Source: Acanthornis magna (lineage: Eukaryota; Chordata; Aves; Passeriformes; Acanthizidae). Taken from it: DNA of 64,000 nt. This document shows positions 12,376 through 23,528 of this stretch, in pieces (position 1 is the stretch's first letter; each line of letters starts with the position of its first letter). The stretch is taken from contig JAWUZG010000070.1 in the NCBI GenBank assembly GCA_036785705.1, positions 5,529,001 through 5,593,000 on the forward strand, written 5' to 3'. The notes beneath the pieces were generated by a model that did no database searches, was not told the origin of the DNA, and saw only the letters and a list, made by a program, of their open reading frames with translations. The translations under genes were made by a program, and so were the position numbers.

Positions 12376-14402
12376 GTAAGGGAATTGTATGAATGCCAGT
12401 GAGGGGGAGGATTTAGTGTGAGTGGAGGGGTGTTTGCAAAAGATACAGCACTATTTGTCAGGATTTTGGTAGTTTTGCCAACTTGAGAATGTCCTGAATC
12501 TGAGAAAGTTGTCTGCTAAATATGAAGGGGAGGTTCTGGCTTTTGAGATCTGTGCATCATTCTTCCCATCTGGTCCAGTCTGTGTGAAGTCAACATTAGA
12601 AATCTTCCCATTCAGGATTTAGAAGCTGGACAGAGCACTAAAAGGGTCTCAACAGAGCAACCAAAAATTTTTAAGAGGATGTGGAAGAGTTTATTCAGAT
12701 CTGAGTATCTTTCTGTCCTTTAAATTGTGAGTTTTACACAAATAAAGACTTTTATGTTGTACTAATGCATGGAAATGAAATTTAAAATAATGACTTTTTT
12801 TTTTTTTTAATTTTAACACTTTTGTCCACCTTTGTGGTGTTTTGCAATCTCTGACTGACATTTTTTCCCTTGGAAAGTGTGCAATGTGGCCAGCAGATTT
12901 AAAAACAAAGAGAAGAGCTTTATTAATGCAGCTTGAACAGAAGAGTAAAAAAAAAAGTCTTGAATTGGACCTGCAGTTGCTGCAGAGGTCTGTTGTCCCT
13001 GGAATACCTTTGCAGTGTGTGCTAAATGGTCACTCAAAGTCAGCATGAAAAAATGATTTCCGAAGCTGTTGGACAAATAAGGATACTCATTCTGAGCAGA
13101 GACTAAATTGGTTTGGAACATATGCCTGTGCTGAGCAGCCAAAGTACATAATCAGGTTTAGCAAAACAAAGCCTGATACCAAACTTGCCAGGAAAAATTG
13201 TTTTGTCATTTTGAAATCTGCTTGGTTTTTAAGCAGACCTTCCAGAACAGAAAACAATGTGTTTCATGCCCCACTTCATCTGCCATTGCTGTATTTTTCC
13301 TCTGAAGATTTGTAAGGGAGGGGAAGAATATATAATCCCTTTGTTAAGATACTTAAATTAAAAGCTTGCTCGTGTTGAACTGCCCTTTCAGTCAGGATTA
13401 AGATTTGTTACCCAAGTCTATATGCCCTGTAAAACAGCAACTAATCCAGACATTAATCACAGGAAATATTCTCGGCCTTTTAAAAATAAACCATGACATT
13501 CTATGAAGAATACATAATTGAGAATATCCTGGACAGGTTGAAAATTAGCCCAGTTGATTGGTTACATAATGATCAGCTGGGTAAGCCAAGGAGAAAGAAA
13601 AGAGCACATGGGGTGAACAATGCAGCAGCTTTGTGCTATTGTCTGCCTTTTCCTGTCCTCGAGTTCAGCTCGGTACAAGCATTGTCATTCCAAAACAAAT
13701 GACATTAACAGGAGGTGTCCGTACCCCTGGTCAACCTCGCTCCTCTGCTTTCCGATTTTTCTGACCACGGTTCATTTTTTTCCCCCTGCTCCCTTTGCCA
13801 TTTCCAGCCAGTGTTTCCCAGCCCTGATCTGTTGCCCAGAGCAACTTGTGCAGCAGTTGGGTTGTGACTGATCCCTTTCTTCAGGCAGTATCTGTCAATG
13901 TCCCCCCTTTCTGCCAAAGGCCAGTTACTCATGTCAAGGTCAAATTGTGGACAGTCATTCTGTGTCTGCCCAAGTTAATCCAAACCAAACATACCATGTA
14001 TAAGTAGCTTATCTCCCAAAATAAATAGATGATAATTAGCATAAGCCACCGCACCCACTCCTTTTCCATTCCTCTCTGAAAAAATCCTTCCACCTGAGTA
14101 AATCAGGATGCTTTGTCTGACCCGTTCTTATTATGTTGAAAGGCAAGCAAGCAAACTCTGGCTCCAAGTAGGATGGCATTTACTACCTGGCTTTCCCAGA
14201 CCAAGCCACTCTTAGTGACACAGGAAGAGAAGCACACAAACCTGCTTGCAAATGAGATGAGATTATGCCAAGAGATCCTCAAAAACTATAATTTACAGCA
14301 GATCTCTCTGCAGCTCTGGGTCCATCATTGTCAGTTGTGCTGTTGTTGTGTAAATGGGCATCACTTCTTTGGCACAAATGTGACCCATCACTGTTTTTTC
14401 AG
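12376..14402. other. Non-coding stretch, homeodomain-site-rich part at 13.37-13.61 kb
   Basis: Between 13370 and 13610 there is a concentration of TAATC/GATTA and ATTGG-type words (for example TTAATCAC near 13454 and GTTGATTGGTTACATAATGATCAG near 13551), of the sort seen in conserved developmental enhancers. This is a visual impression, not a conservation result. The rest of the stretch shows nothing specific. Confidence 0.3.
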
Positions 14403-14648
14403 AGACAGCAAGCTGAAACAGACTTAGCTGTGCAAGAAGACCGAGAGACTTGGAGTTACAGTATGGATATGAGTCAAAGGCGTATTGAAATCCCATTTTT
14501 TGTTTGTGGGGCTTTCACTGGGGACCTGCCCCATAGCGGCTTGTTCGGTTGGCTGAACCTTTGTGCTGTCGCGCTACAGGACTCGGTAGTGAAAAAAGTG
14601 TCCCCCCCTTTGGTGCCACAGAAAATGATCTCACTGCCCAAAGCATGA
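14403..14648 (+). other. Candidate exon or open segment after a strong 3' splice site
   Basis: A strong acceptor (CATCACTGTTTTTTCAG) is followed by an open frame in phase 0 for 81 codons to a TGA at 14646-14648. It begins RQQAETDLAVQEDRETWSYS, which is polar and protein-like, and becomes less so further on. If a moderate 5' splice site at 14460 (TTACA|GTATGG) is used, the exon would be 58 bp, phase 0 to phase 1. There is no recognised domain. An antisense ORF overlaps the 3' part. Confidence 0.15.
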
Positions 14649-15889
14649 AGTGGTGGTTGATGGTCAGTTCTTTCCTTCTGTAAGATCAATAGCTAGTGTA
14701 AAAAAACAAAAAAAAGGTGGACTGAAAAGTCCCAGCTTTGCTCTTAGAGAAGGAGTCTGCCTGACTTGGGTTGCTGAAGCTCAGCTGGCAATGAGCTAGG
14801 CAGGTGGGATTTTTAGTGCTGACAAACAAGAAGAAATTTTTTCAAATTTTCTCTACTTCTTTCTTTTCTGTTTAAATATACTCTGATAAAGACAGACAGG
14901 AACTATTCCCTGTGTTTGTGTTCCATGCTATAGAGATAATATAAATGTAACACTAATTATTTAATAAATGACTAGTAGCATGAGGAAATTCTGTTCACTA
15001 CACAGGGTTTCCTCTCTTATTTAGACTTGTGTAGCTCCTTTGCCCTTTCCAGGACCTGTGATTTGTTCTTAAAGAGTGAGAAGTGAGCTGAGCCACCCAC
15101 ACCTTGGCTCTGGTTTTCATTGAGGGTATAATTTCTATTTAAATAATTCCCTTTTAAATCTAGGTTTGTGCCTCCTATCACTTAATGCCTATGAAACAAG
15201 ACATGAATAATTAAAAAAGAAAAAGAACAAATACTCTAGGCTAAGCAGGATCTGTAGGCTTCAGGCAAGAGTTAGAGGATGCAGTCAGTATTCTGGGATG
15301 GAATTGGACAGAAAGTTAAAGGATTAAGCCCAGGGCACATGGACTCTGCTATGGGCCTCCAGTCCAGAGGTTTCCAGACAAAGTGAAGCACAAGATAACC
15401 ATGATCTGGTGTTGTGCTTAATACAATAAATTGCAGTTTAATGAGACAATTTGCAAGTGGAGGAATTCAGGTGTGTTTTGAATGTGTTTCTAGCCAACAG
15501 CAAAAGTGGCCCAAAATGCATTTGTGTGACTGGGGAAGTTACATTGGGTGTATTTGCTTTAGCAGCTCAGGAGCACATCAGAGGTGGTGTGAAATCTCTT
15601 GGGAGGGTTTGGTGTTGCTTTGCATAATTCCCATCCACTCTTCGCATCCTTCCTCAGCTTTTGAGGCTCAACCCAGGTGTGCTCAAATGCTCCCAAAACT
15701 TGGCAAAAGCTTCTGCAAGGCTGGCTGGGGGAAGGGAGGGAAGGAGGCAATGGGGAGGTTTCACCTGGTTTCAAGTTTCAGGACGAAAACTTTTGCGTGA
15801 GTAAGAGTTCCCAGCTTCAAGAGCCCCTTGGTAACCAGGAATCCAAAGTCCCGGGTTTGTGTACAGGACAGGCAGAAGAATGGGATTTT
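14649..15889. other. Non-coding stretch upstream of the CpG island
   Basis: AT-rich until about 15.4 kb, then gradually GC-richer toward the island. One strong 3' splice site (GCCCTTTCCAG ending about 15050) pairs with AAAGA|GTGAGA 23 bp downstream, a further possible pseudo-exon. No repeats are recognised. Confidence 0.5.
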
Positions 15890-16290
15890 CAGGCGGCACT
15901 GGGGAACAGGACGCCGTACTTGTCGGCGCACAGGATGTGCTTACTGGAAACCTGCGGGAAACACTCCCGCAGACTTGGCCACCTTTTCCTCTCGGGCCGG
16001 GGCGGGCAGGAAGGCGTTTGAGGCAGCGGCGGTGGTTTCCAGCGCGTTTTGCGGGCAGGGCTCCTGCGGCACGGCACGGCACGGCACGGCAGCGGGGCCC
16101 GGGCCGCGCTCCCCGGCGCACAGCTGGCCGCAGCTGGGGCGCAGCCTGAGAGCCTCCCGCTCCCCGAGGCGCTCCCGCAGCGCTTCGCCCAGCGCAGCAG
16201 CGCCGGTGGCAGGGGCCGAGCCTTGTAAAGAATTGCATCGAGCGCTGGGTGCAGCGAAAATGCGCCCTCGGTTGAAAAGTCGTGCATTAA
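15890..16290. promoter_or_regulatory. CpG island (possible promoter)
   Basis: A sharply bounded block with about 45 CpG dinucleotides by hand count in about 370 bp, against a near absence elsewhere in the window, and GC content far above its flanks. It contains GGGGCGGG (Sp1-type), several CAGCTG E-boxes, an 8-bp perfect hairpin (15952-15972) and a short CGGCA tandem array. Long overlapping ORFs on both strands (up to 167 codons) are expected from GC-richness and are not called as genes. On the minus strand a good 5' splice site (TTTCCA|GTAAGC, donor at plus 15939-15944) would suit a non-coding first exon transcribed leftward. No TATA box is seen. It could be a promoter of an unannotated or alternative transcript, or an orphan island. 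Confidence 0.8.
16067..16091. repeat. (CGGCA)5 tandem array inside the CpG island
   Basis: Five perfect copies of the pentamer CGGCA in a row. The array is CpG-bearing and probably length-polymorphic. It encodes no sensible repeat in any frame because five is not a multiple of three. Confidence 0.97.
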
Positions 16291-16329
16291 TTAAGTTGAT
16301 GGCCTGTTTAGCTTGTAACCTCAGCAGCT

Positions 16330-16610
16330 GAGGCTCAACCTCTCTGTGGTCAAATAGATTTACCTAATGTAATGAAAGGCCGTACCCTTTCCATTTCCTT
16401 CTTTCAAAGCCTTTTCACCACAAACTCTTCTGGTAAGGCCACTTATCAGTGACAGCACATTTTTCATTGCTAGTGGAGTATGCGTTAAAATGAAATTTTG
16501 AAATAGTTTTTCAAATGTCACATGGAGCACGCTGCGTATCGATTGGTCAGCGATCAATCCATCAATCACTTACCTTTGTTTTTTTAAATTTGATTTGCTT
16601 GTTTGTCTCC
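16330..16610. promoter_or_regulatory. Putative regulatory segment flanking the CpG island
   Basis: Directly beside the island lies a segment with an inverted CCAAT box and nested TGATTGAT/ATCAATC-type words around 16537-16568 (CGATTGGTCAGCGATCAATC), typical of NF-Y and PBX/MEIS-like binding sequences. On the minus strand CAAAG|GTAAGT at about 16569 is an ideal 5' splice site with no convincing acceptor upstream. The regulatory call is inference from motif density. Confidence 0.3.
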
Positions 16611-17176
16611 TTGAATTAAATTTATTTTAGTCAACACTCTTTATTTCAGGGAAGCTTGTCGAAGAAAGACAGAGAACTGATTTACTGGTTGAAAACAAAG
16701 TTTTCATTGGCTTGTTAAAAAAAAAAAGAAGCAATTTTAGAGATCTTAAGTAATTCTTCCTGAATTCTAGAAAAGCTATGTATATTCACACACATATATA
16801 TAAATAAATAAAACACTTCTGTTCTTGTAATGTAGTTCAACGTGTTAATATGAGGTTCTGTATGATAGTGAGGCCTTTATTTCCTGTATTCCATGTGTCT
16901 TAGTAAATAAAGTATGAATTTAGCTCATGTGCATGTTCAAAATGATCCTGTACAACTCTCTGATTATGTAGGTGATAATTCTGCTTCAAGTTAGCAAGAA
17001 AGATTTTTATTTTGCATTTGATTTCATACTACTGTGGAATGATGTCATTCTATTTAGTGTCATTAAATTTTACAACAGAGTTATTGAGTAAAGAAGCACT
17101 GTGGGGTTTTAAAAAATTTTTATTTAGATTTGGTTTTCTCTTTTCTGGAGAGTTTAAGTTTTTTTGCTTGGTTCTT

Positions 17177-17193
17177 CCCCCCCCCCCCCCCCC
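17177..17193. repeat. Poly-C homopolymer, 17 nt
   Basis: An uninterrupted run of 17 C, unusual in vertebrate DNA and a likely sequencing or assembly weak point. It forms the pyrimidine tract of a 3' splice-site-like sequence ending ATTTCAG at about 17204, without a good donor downstream. Confidence 0.97.
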
Positions 17194-17204
17194 AATGATT
17201 TCAG

Positions 17205-19344
17205 CAGTGATTCAAGGATCTGCCCAGTGGCTGAGATTGGTAATATTCATGTGCTTTATGTTTTCTGTTACAAGGAGGAAGTTCAAACAGAAAGCATGAG
17301 GATGTAGGAATAGGAATTTGTAGATGGTAGGGTAAAAAATTGCAGGAACGGCTTAGAAGAAGAAAAGTTTTGTAAAGTATCTGTGGAGATGGAAGAATTT
17401 CACTCAACACTGTGTTTTATAACACGTTCTATTACACATCCCATTTGTTTCATCCTGCAAGGCATCCTGTTGAATTGGAGTGTTGAGTACATTCAATGAC
17501 AATGACGAAGACTGTTCTGAATCAATGCAGTCCACTCTCTAAAACATCTATAATTTCAGGGCTAAAATCACCAAAGATTTTTATTTCAGCTATGGCTCTT
17601 TCTGTTCACCTACTTGGAACTGATCTAATGGAATACCATGAGTGTCCATCTATTGAAGATATTGCTGTTTCAAAAAGGATTTAACAGAATAATTGCTGGA
17701 GTCATTCAAATCTCAGGTCTTTGTAGCCCAGAATGCTGTTTCCAGCAGTTTCCAATAGGACAAAGATGTAGTGATACATTCTGAAGTGGATTTGTACCTT
17801 TTTGTTTCATGATTTGGAATGAATTTTACAGACTTTTGTAGGATGTCCATACCGGCTTAATAATTCTTCTTAACAGCTTTTCTAAGGTTAGAGTGATCTT
17901 CTGTGAGTCTAGGCACAAAGCTGAGTTCTTCTCAGCTCTCTAAGTCTTTGGGCTTTAAGGTCTCTGAAGTCCAGAGGAGTCTTTCCTAATTCTTAGTGTT
18001 TCAGAGCTTTGGAGCATGAGTAAGGTTTTGTTTTTGAAGAAGATCAATGCCTTAAACTGACACCAGAACCGGTGCTCAGGGGCAGGATTTAAAGCAGACG
18101 GTGGAGAAGACAGCCAGCCACAGGATGTACCAGCTGGAATGTCTCACTGTCTACACGACAGCCGGACTCCCTGCTGCATGAGAATTGCATAGATCAGTGC
18201 CACCTCACAGGGGAGGAAAGGATAAAGCAAACTGTGATAAAGCTCACTCACATGCTGATGTGGCCTGGCCATTCACACTTCATGAAGAGTCAAATTCTGT
18301 CTGAAGCCTTTGCATTACTCTAATTCAGTGACACCTTCAGCTGTCAGTAAAAGAGGGAGGGCACAGCAGCAGTGATCTAGCCGAACCTATTTTTTTTTTC
18401 GGTCATGAAGATATCCACATCAGTGTGAAAGCAAGATTTATTTAAAAAAGCATTTTTAGTTAGTTCTGAGGGAAGAATAAGACTTTCCTGAGTAGTTAAT
18501 CGGTCCTCTGGCTTGGGCACTATCCTGAAGGAGAGTCTGGCTTCAAAGTGATTCCTTTTGTAATGGAGAATGTGGAGATGACATGTACCATCTCAGGAGC
18601 ATGCATTGAATAGTGTACTGAGGGTTTCCTAGATTGCCTCTCTTTCCTGCCAAAGCACTCCATGCTATGGAAGTAACTCCATGCTGGGCATCTAATTTAT
18701 TCCATCCCAACTAAAGTTCTTTGTTGAAATAAGTTCCAGAAAGTTTTGGCAAATTTCTGATAGAAATACCACGTCACTGGAAACTCGTCCATTACCTCCT
18801 TCTGGAGCAAACCTGGCATGGCCTTACCAGGCTGCCATGTTTGCCTTGGCCACCTTGGAGCCATTTTCATTCTCAGATTTGTTTTACACAGGCAGTGGGC
18901 TGGTGTTTCCAGTGCTTAACACGTACAATTACTGCTCTGTTAAAAAATAAAACGTGCCATGGAAGTTGAAACCAGACCCAGGAGCGCAAACAGCTGAGAG
19001 CAGCAGGGAAGGGGAAGCAAGCAGCAGGGCAGGCTCTGGTGCTGTGAGATGCAGGGTGTTCCTCGCTTGTCATCATTCCCTGGGAGCTGAATGGAAGGAA
19101 AAGCCATCTCGTGTTTTGTAAGTTGCTGTAAGTATCTTAAAAAGCGGAGACAAAGGAAAAGAACGGAAACCAACCCAGAATGTCTTTCCGCTTGGTTTCG
19201 GACAGTCCCGCTCTGTTGGGTGTTGAAAAGGTCTGAAACAGAATATCCTATTGTTGCAGTTTCTCTTTATTGTAGAGCTGGACTTGCAGGGGGAGGATGA
19301 CTTTCAACAAGACGCCAGGGATCTGGGTTGTGGATACTATCTGA
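17205..19344. other. Non-coding stretch
   Basis: No recognisable gene, repeat or island. Short ORFs on both strands lack coding character. Confidence 0.55.
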
Positions 19345-19638
19345 GCTCGGAATCAGAGTTCTCCCAGGCAGCTAGTGACAGGACAAGGGGACATGGACTC
19401 AGGTTGCTCCAAAGGAGGTTCAGGTTGGACATCAGGGAGAATTTCTTCCTGGGAAGGGTCGTTAAGCGTTGGAATTAACTTCCCAGGGAGGTGGTGGAGT
19501 CCCCAGCCTTGGGGATGTCCAAGAAATGACTGTATGTGGCACTCAATGCCGCGGTTTAGTTGATAAGATGGTGATCGTTCAAAGGTTGGACTTGATGATC
19601 TCAGAGGTCTTTTCCAACTTAAAGGATTCTGTGAATCT
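19345..19638 (+). mobile_element. CR1 LINE, 5'-truncated 3' end
   Basis: The last part of the CR1 ORF2 is still readable: after [15 protein letters not shown] comes [10 protein letters not shown] and VVKRWN, which matches the conserved C-terminal region of CR1 reverse-transcriptase proteins. It is followed by the CR1 3' untranslated signature (GGTTGGACTTGATGATCTC, then GAGGTCTTTTCCAAC) and a degenerate ATTCTGTG tail. The copy is 5'-truncated like nearly all CR1s, carries an in-frame stop after WN, and is inactive. The left boundary is approximate because the sequence before 19345 grades into unmatched DNA. Confidence 0.93.
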
Positions 19639-19845
19639 ACACACCACACAAGTAAGGGGTGAATAAAACAAAGAGGTCCTGGGAGGTTCAATGAAGGGTT
19701 TTTAAGTTCTTAGAACTCCTAAATGATGTGTTGTTAAGTGGGAGATGAAGGTAGAGCACCCATGTTGAAAGGACAGCTGTAGAAAGGCTGGCTAGGAAAT
19801 ATATTTTCTTCCAGAGGGGAGAAGGAAACACTGGTGATGATGCTG

Positions 19846-19871
19846 TGACTTTAGCTGTCTAGCTAAAGTCA
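19846..19871. repeat. Perfect inverted repeat, 11-bp stem, 4-nt loop
   Basis: TGACTTTAGCT, loop GTCT, AGCTAAAGTCA. The stem is perfect. It begins and ends with TGAC/GTCA half-sites. No terminator role is implied in a eukaryotic context. Confidence 0.95.
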
Positions 19872-22800
19872 TGTACATAAACCAGTTTTTTAAAAAAACC
19901 TTTTAAAATAATACACCCAGGAAAAATTCTGAGGGAATGACAGAGGGTGCCCTCTATTTTGCTTATGGTATTCACCATTAGCTGCAGAATCTGTACATTT
20001 CTGTGTCTTGCTTAATCACATGTGATGGGGCCATTTGTGTGACTTACTTTAGGGGAAAGACATGACTGTAGTGTCCATCAGAGAGCCCAGGGTAAAATGG
20101 GGTAGATTCCTACTCTCTCACAGAAGTTTCATATTTAAAGTAGAATAATAGCAAAAGTCTAGATGCAAGATTCATTGTACTGCAAATATTTTTCTTGTAG
20201 CATTGAAATGATTAACTCAGTCCTGCAACTATTGCAAAGAAGGGTTACATCCTATTTATGAAAGCATTTAGTTCAAACCAGATTTGATGGCTTTTAAAGT
20301 TGGCTGTGCTGAGGGCTGAACACTGTGTTCTTCTGCTGGCCTCTAATGCAGTGTGAAAGCATTAAGTAACACGGGCTGAAATGCTGAAAGTGCCTGTGCA
20401 GCCTGTAACTTTGTAAAGCAACATTCCAGCTCCTGAGAACCCAGTCTCAGTGCAACTGTGGAAGCAGCAGCCAGGGAGGGATGATTTCTATTTTATGTCT
20501 TAATGTGAATAAAATGCATTTACACTCAAGGAATCAGAGTTGTCAAAGAGGGGAGGATATGCTGGAATCTCTATCAGCAAGAGGGTTACATTCCTGCTCT
20601 TTGTGACAATCCCTTCATAATTATTTGGCAATAGCTAGTACCTGAGCAATGGAAGATAAACAGAATTGTTGACAGTATGATAGACTCTTATGTAAGTTTT
20701 ATCATCCCGGGGCTGACTGGCAGCAGATGTTCCTGGTCATGCAAGCTGGGTTTCCCACTGGATGAGAAATCGGTGATGTGGAGTCTGGGTATGTTCTCAG
20801 TTTACTTAAGACTGCACTCACCAGTTGTGTGACAGGGATGGTCAAAGAGCACGCAAGATGTTCTCCCTCATCTTTGTTTTCTTTCCTAGACTACTAGAAC
20901 AGCAATGCCAATGGAATGACTTTAGTTCAACAATTAATTCTCGTTAGAGATGCTAAAGCAGAGACCAAATTGTCTCGTTTACTTGTGCCACCTCCCACAA
21001 GTAAAACAGAAACTTAGGACTAAAAATATTAGCATTTCTTGAAAGATTGAGCAGGACTTGCCAGCTGAATAAAAGAAGATGTAAAGCAAGATACAATGGC
21101 ATGGCTTGACTCTCCCCATAATGATACTGAAATTGAGGAAGTAAATTACAACCTAAAGGATGCAAGATAGAGCATGCAGCCCTAGGGGTACAGTGCCAAA
21201 ATAGCTGATGAATTCATCTGGTTTTAATGGTACAGTCACTCCTTCTTTTAATCAGTTCGTCTCTTCTGAGTAATGACACAGTCTGGTTATTGTTCTAATG
21301 CAGGCAATAACAAATAATCAAAACCAATTTCTGTACCTGGTTTCACTCTTTTTCCAAACATAGGGGATTATGAACCATAATTCACATTGATAAGTAGGTC
21401 CTAGAAAAATCATTACATTTATTTAATGGCTGAAGTTGTAAATATACATGTAACTTTGCTGATTTTCTATTTCTTTAGCATGTGAGAAAATGAATTTGGG
21501 AATTCCACCCTGAAACACTTTGCATAAAGAGATCCTAATCTCCAAGCAGAAGTTAAATTTACTGCAGTATAGAAAATTATGGCTCTGATTTCCTCTCTTG
21601 CATCTGCTGCAAGTCTTACATTTCTGTGGGGTTTTTCTTTTTTTGTTTTTCTCTGTGGCTGAAAAATGAAAGGTTCTAGTAATATTTTCCAGCAGCACTG
21701 TTCATTCAGGGAATTTTTTAGTGGAACTTTGACAAATTCACCTGGTGAAGTCCAGGTGTCTTTTGCGGAGCCTGAGTTTCACTCCAGATCTTGTGCAAAC
21801 CAGCATCGTGTGCTTCTTCCAAAGTCCAATTGCATTTAGTGTTGGAAGTCCTATTTGTCTTTGCTCTGAGGATAACTTGGGGAATCCTGTGTGTGGTAGC
21901 TGGATCCTTGAAAGCTCCAAACCATTGCCTGATGTAGTGTTGCGGCATTTAACCTCCGTGAGCTTTGGAGCACCTGCGTAGTTTATCCTTCTGCTGGGAA
22001 TACTGTGTGGAGCAGAGTTGGTAACGTGGTGCACTCCTCTGATGGACCCGAAAACCCCACCTGGACTGGTCTAGTGTGTCAAGATAGCTCACAGTGCAGG
22101 CTCCTAAGTGACAGCACATGTTCACGCAAACACAAAATGTACTCAGTTGAAAAATTTTTTTCAAGTATAAAAAAGAGCAGTCTGGGAAAAAAGCACTCTT
22201 GATTTTAAAATACCAACAAAAAAACTCCCTGGCACATGTAAAATGTCATGGCAAAGTCATCTTTTTGGGAAGTTGGTGATGCGGAACAGCTGTGTTTCTC
22301 AACAGCAGGCAGGAGATCAGCTGGTCAAGTGATGACTTTTCATGTGTTGGAATATGGTGTCACTCTGCAAATGGCAAGAAGCAAATCCCTGTGTTCAATC
22401 TTAACTCCTATTTTGCTTAGTTGTTACCACTTCTGCTCATTTATTTTCACTTTCTCTGATGGTGTTTGGCTGTCTCTTCACTTTCTGAAGTGCTAAACCA
22501 CAAGCAGAAGCACTGATAAGAGCTATAGAGTATGTCACCTCAGCTGACACTCATGCTTTTATAGGGAATAGCAACTCTGGAGTTGACTGAGAAACGAGGA
22601 GAGAGCAAATGCCCATTGCCGCATAAGACTCAGTTTCTGTAATTAACTCCCAAAAGAGCTGGAGCCCAGCACTGTGCCTAGATTTACATAGTGTATATGT
22701 AGTATTTATGTTACAGCTGAAGAATTAAAATTATCAGTTTTCTAGCTTTCCTGAAGTTAGGTAGTATTTTTTAATCCTGATATGTGTGTGAGTGGGATCA

Positions 22801-22975
22801 GTTTTGACACTCCTCTAGTGTTTCATGATGTGGAGGGTCTTGTCTAATGTTTTCTCATTCAGTTTTTTAAATGAGGAATTTACCTATTGATTTTTTAAAT
22901 TTGAAACTACTTAAGCAGATTTGCTTGTCTCTTGTTAGCTGGCCTGAGACATTCAAATGTTTTCTCTTTCCACAG
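19872..22975. other. Non-coding stretch
   Basis: Between 21722 and 22060 the text is less AT-rich and carries overlapping ORFs on both strands (98 codons on the minus strand). It also holds a 7-bp inverted repeat of E-boxes, CACCTGG ... CCAGGTG, at 21739-21758. I could not match this segment to a mobile element. Otherwise nothing stands out. Confidence 0.45.
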
Positions 22976-23047
22976 GTGATATTGATGGAAACTTGGGCTT
23001 TGATTTGAGCAGAATCAAGCCTGGTCCTCTCATGTCTTTGATTGTAG
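22976..23047 (+). CDS. Candidate 72-bp coding exon, phase 1-1, product unknown
   Basis: A strong 3' splice site (TTTTCTCTTTCCACAG) and a good 5' splice site (TTGTAG|GTAAAG) flank exactly 72 bp. In entry phase 1 the exon encodes about 24 residues, DIDGNLGFDLSRIKP followed by GPLMSLIV, and leaves in phase 1, so inclusion or skipping would preserve frame. Symmetric 1-1 exons are common in extracellular and cassette modules, and the peptide has a mixed acidic/hydrophobic pattern that looks coding. I do not recognise the family; a passing resemblance to the beta-strand pattern of fibulin-type domains is too weak to use. It may be one exon of a gene whose other exons lie outside or further along the window, or a pseudo-exon. 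Confidence 0.28.
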
Positions 23048-23207
23048 GTAAAGTTTGTCCCTCAATTTCTTAATGAAAAGCTAAGATTCACGCAAAAAGA
23101 AAAAAAACAAAAGAAAAACAAATGAATATTTTTCTAAGTCTGCATTTTACATAAGCTTTCAGAAGGTTTTGCTGCTGTTCCTATGAGTATTATATGATGA
23201 TCAGTAT

Positions 23208-23229
23208 GATACTGATATTTATCAGTATC
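23208..23229. repeat. Perfect inverted repeat, 10-bp stem
   Basis: GATACTGATA, loop TT, TATCAGTATC. It lies in a wider patch of TGATAC/GTATCA words (about 23195-23240). It contains GATA and TATC words in both orientations. Confidence 0.95.
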
Positions 23230-23494
23230 AGCTGATAAAATCCTCAAAGCTGGTGCCAAATTGGAGCCTCTGGTTATGTGTAGTGAGGCTCTCAACCAGT
23301 GGTCCCCCAGCTCAGGGAAAGACCTGTGTGTTGAATTAACAGCAGCTTTCTCGTATTATGTGCTTCCTACTCGAGGGCAGTGTATCCAATTATCATCTGT
23401 TCCCCAAAGCCAGGAAAACAGCGGGGTAGTGTGGCGAAAAGGCTGTATCCACAAACCATATTGATCCCTGAACAAATTTGTCTGGAGTCCTCAA

Positions 23495-23528
23495 GCACAC
23501 ATGCACACATGTGTGTGCACACACACAA
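23495..23528. repeat. Alternating CA/TG tract
   Basis: About 34 bp of strictly alternating purine and pyrimidine (CACATG, GTGTGC and CACACA words) with a near-palindrome at its centre (TGCACACATGTGTGTGCA). Such tracts can adopt Z-DNA under supercoiling. Confidence 0.9.

Noticed and set aside
15771..16331. ORFs of 132-167 codons across the CpG island on both strands
   Set aside because: GC-rich DNA has few stop codons; the translations are alanine/arginine/proline runs without any domain.
21722..22060. Possible LTR or retroviral remnant (98-codon minus-strand ORF, fairly GC-rich)
   Set aside because: No TG...CA LTR ends, polypurine tract, primer-binding site or conserved retroviral motif could be found.
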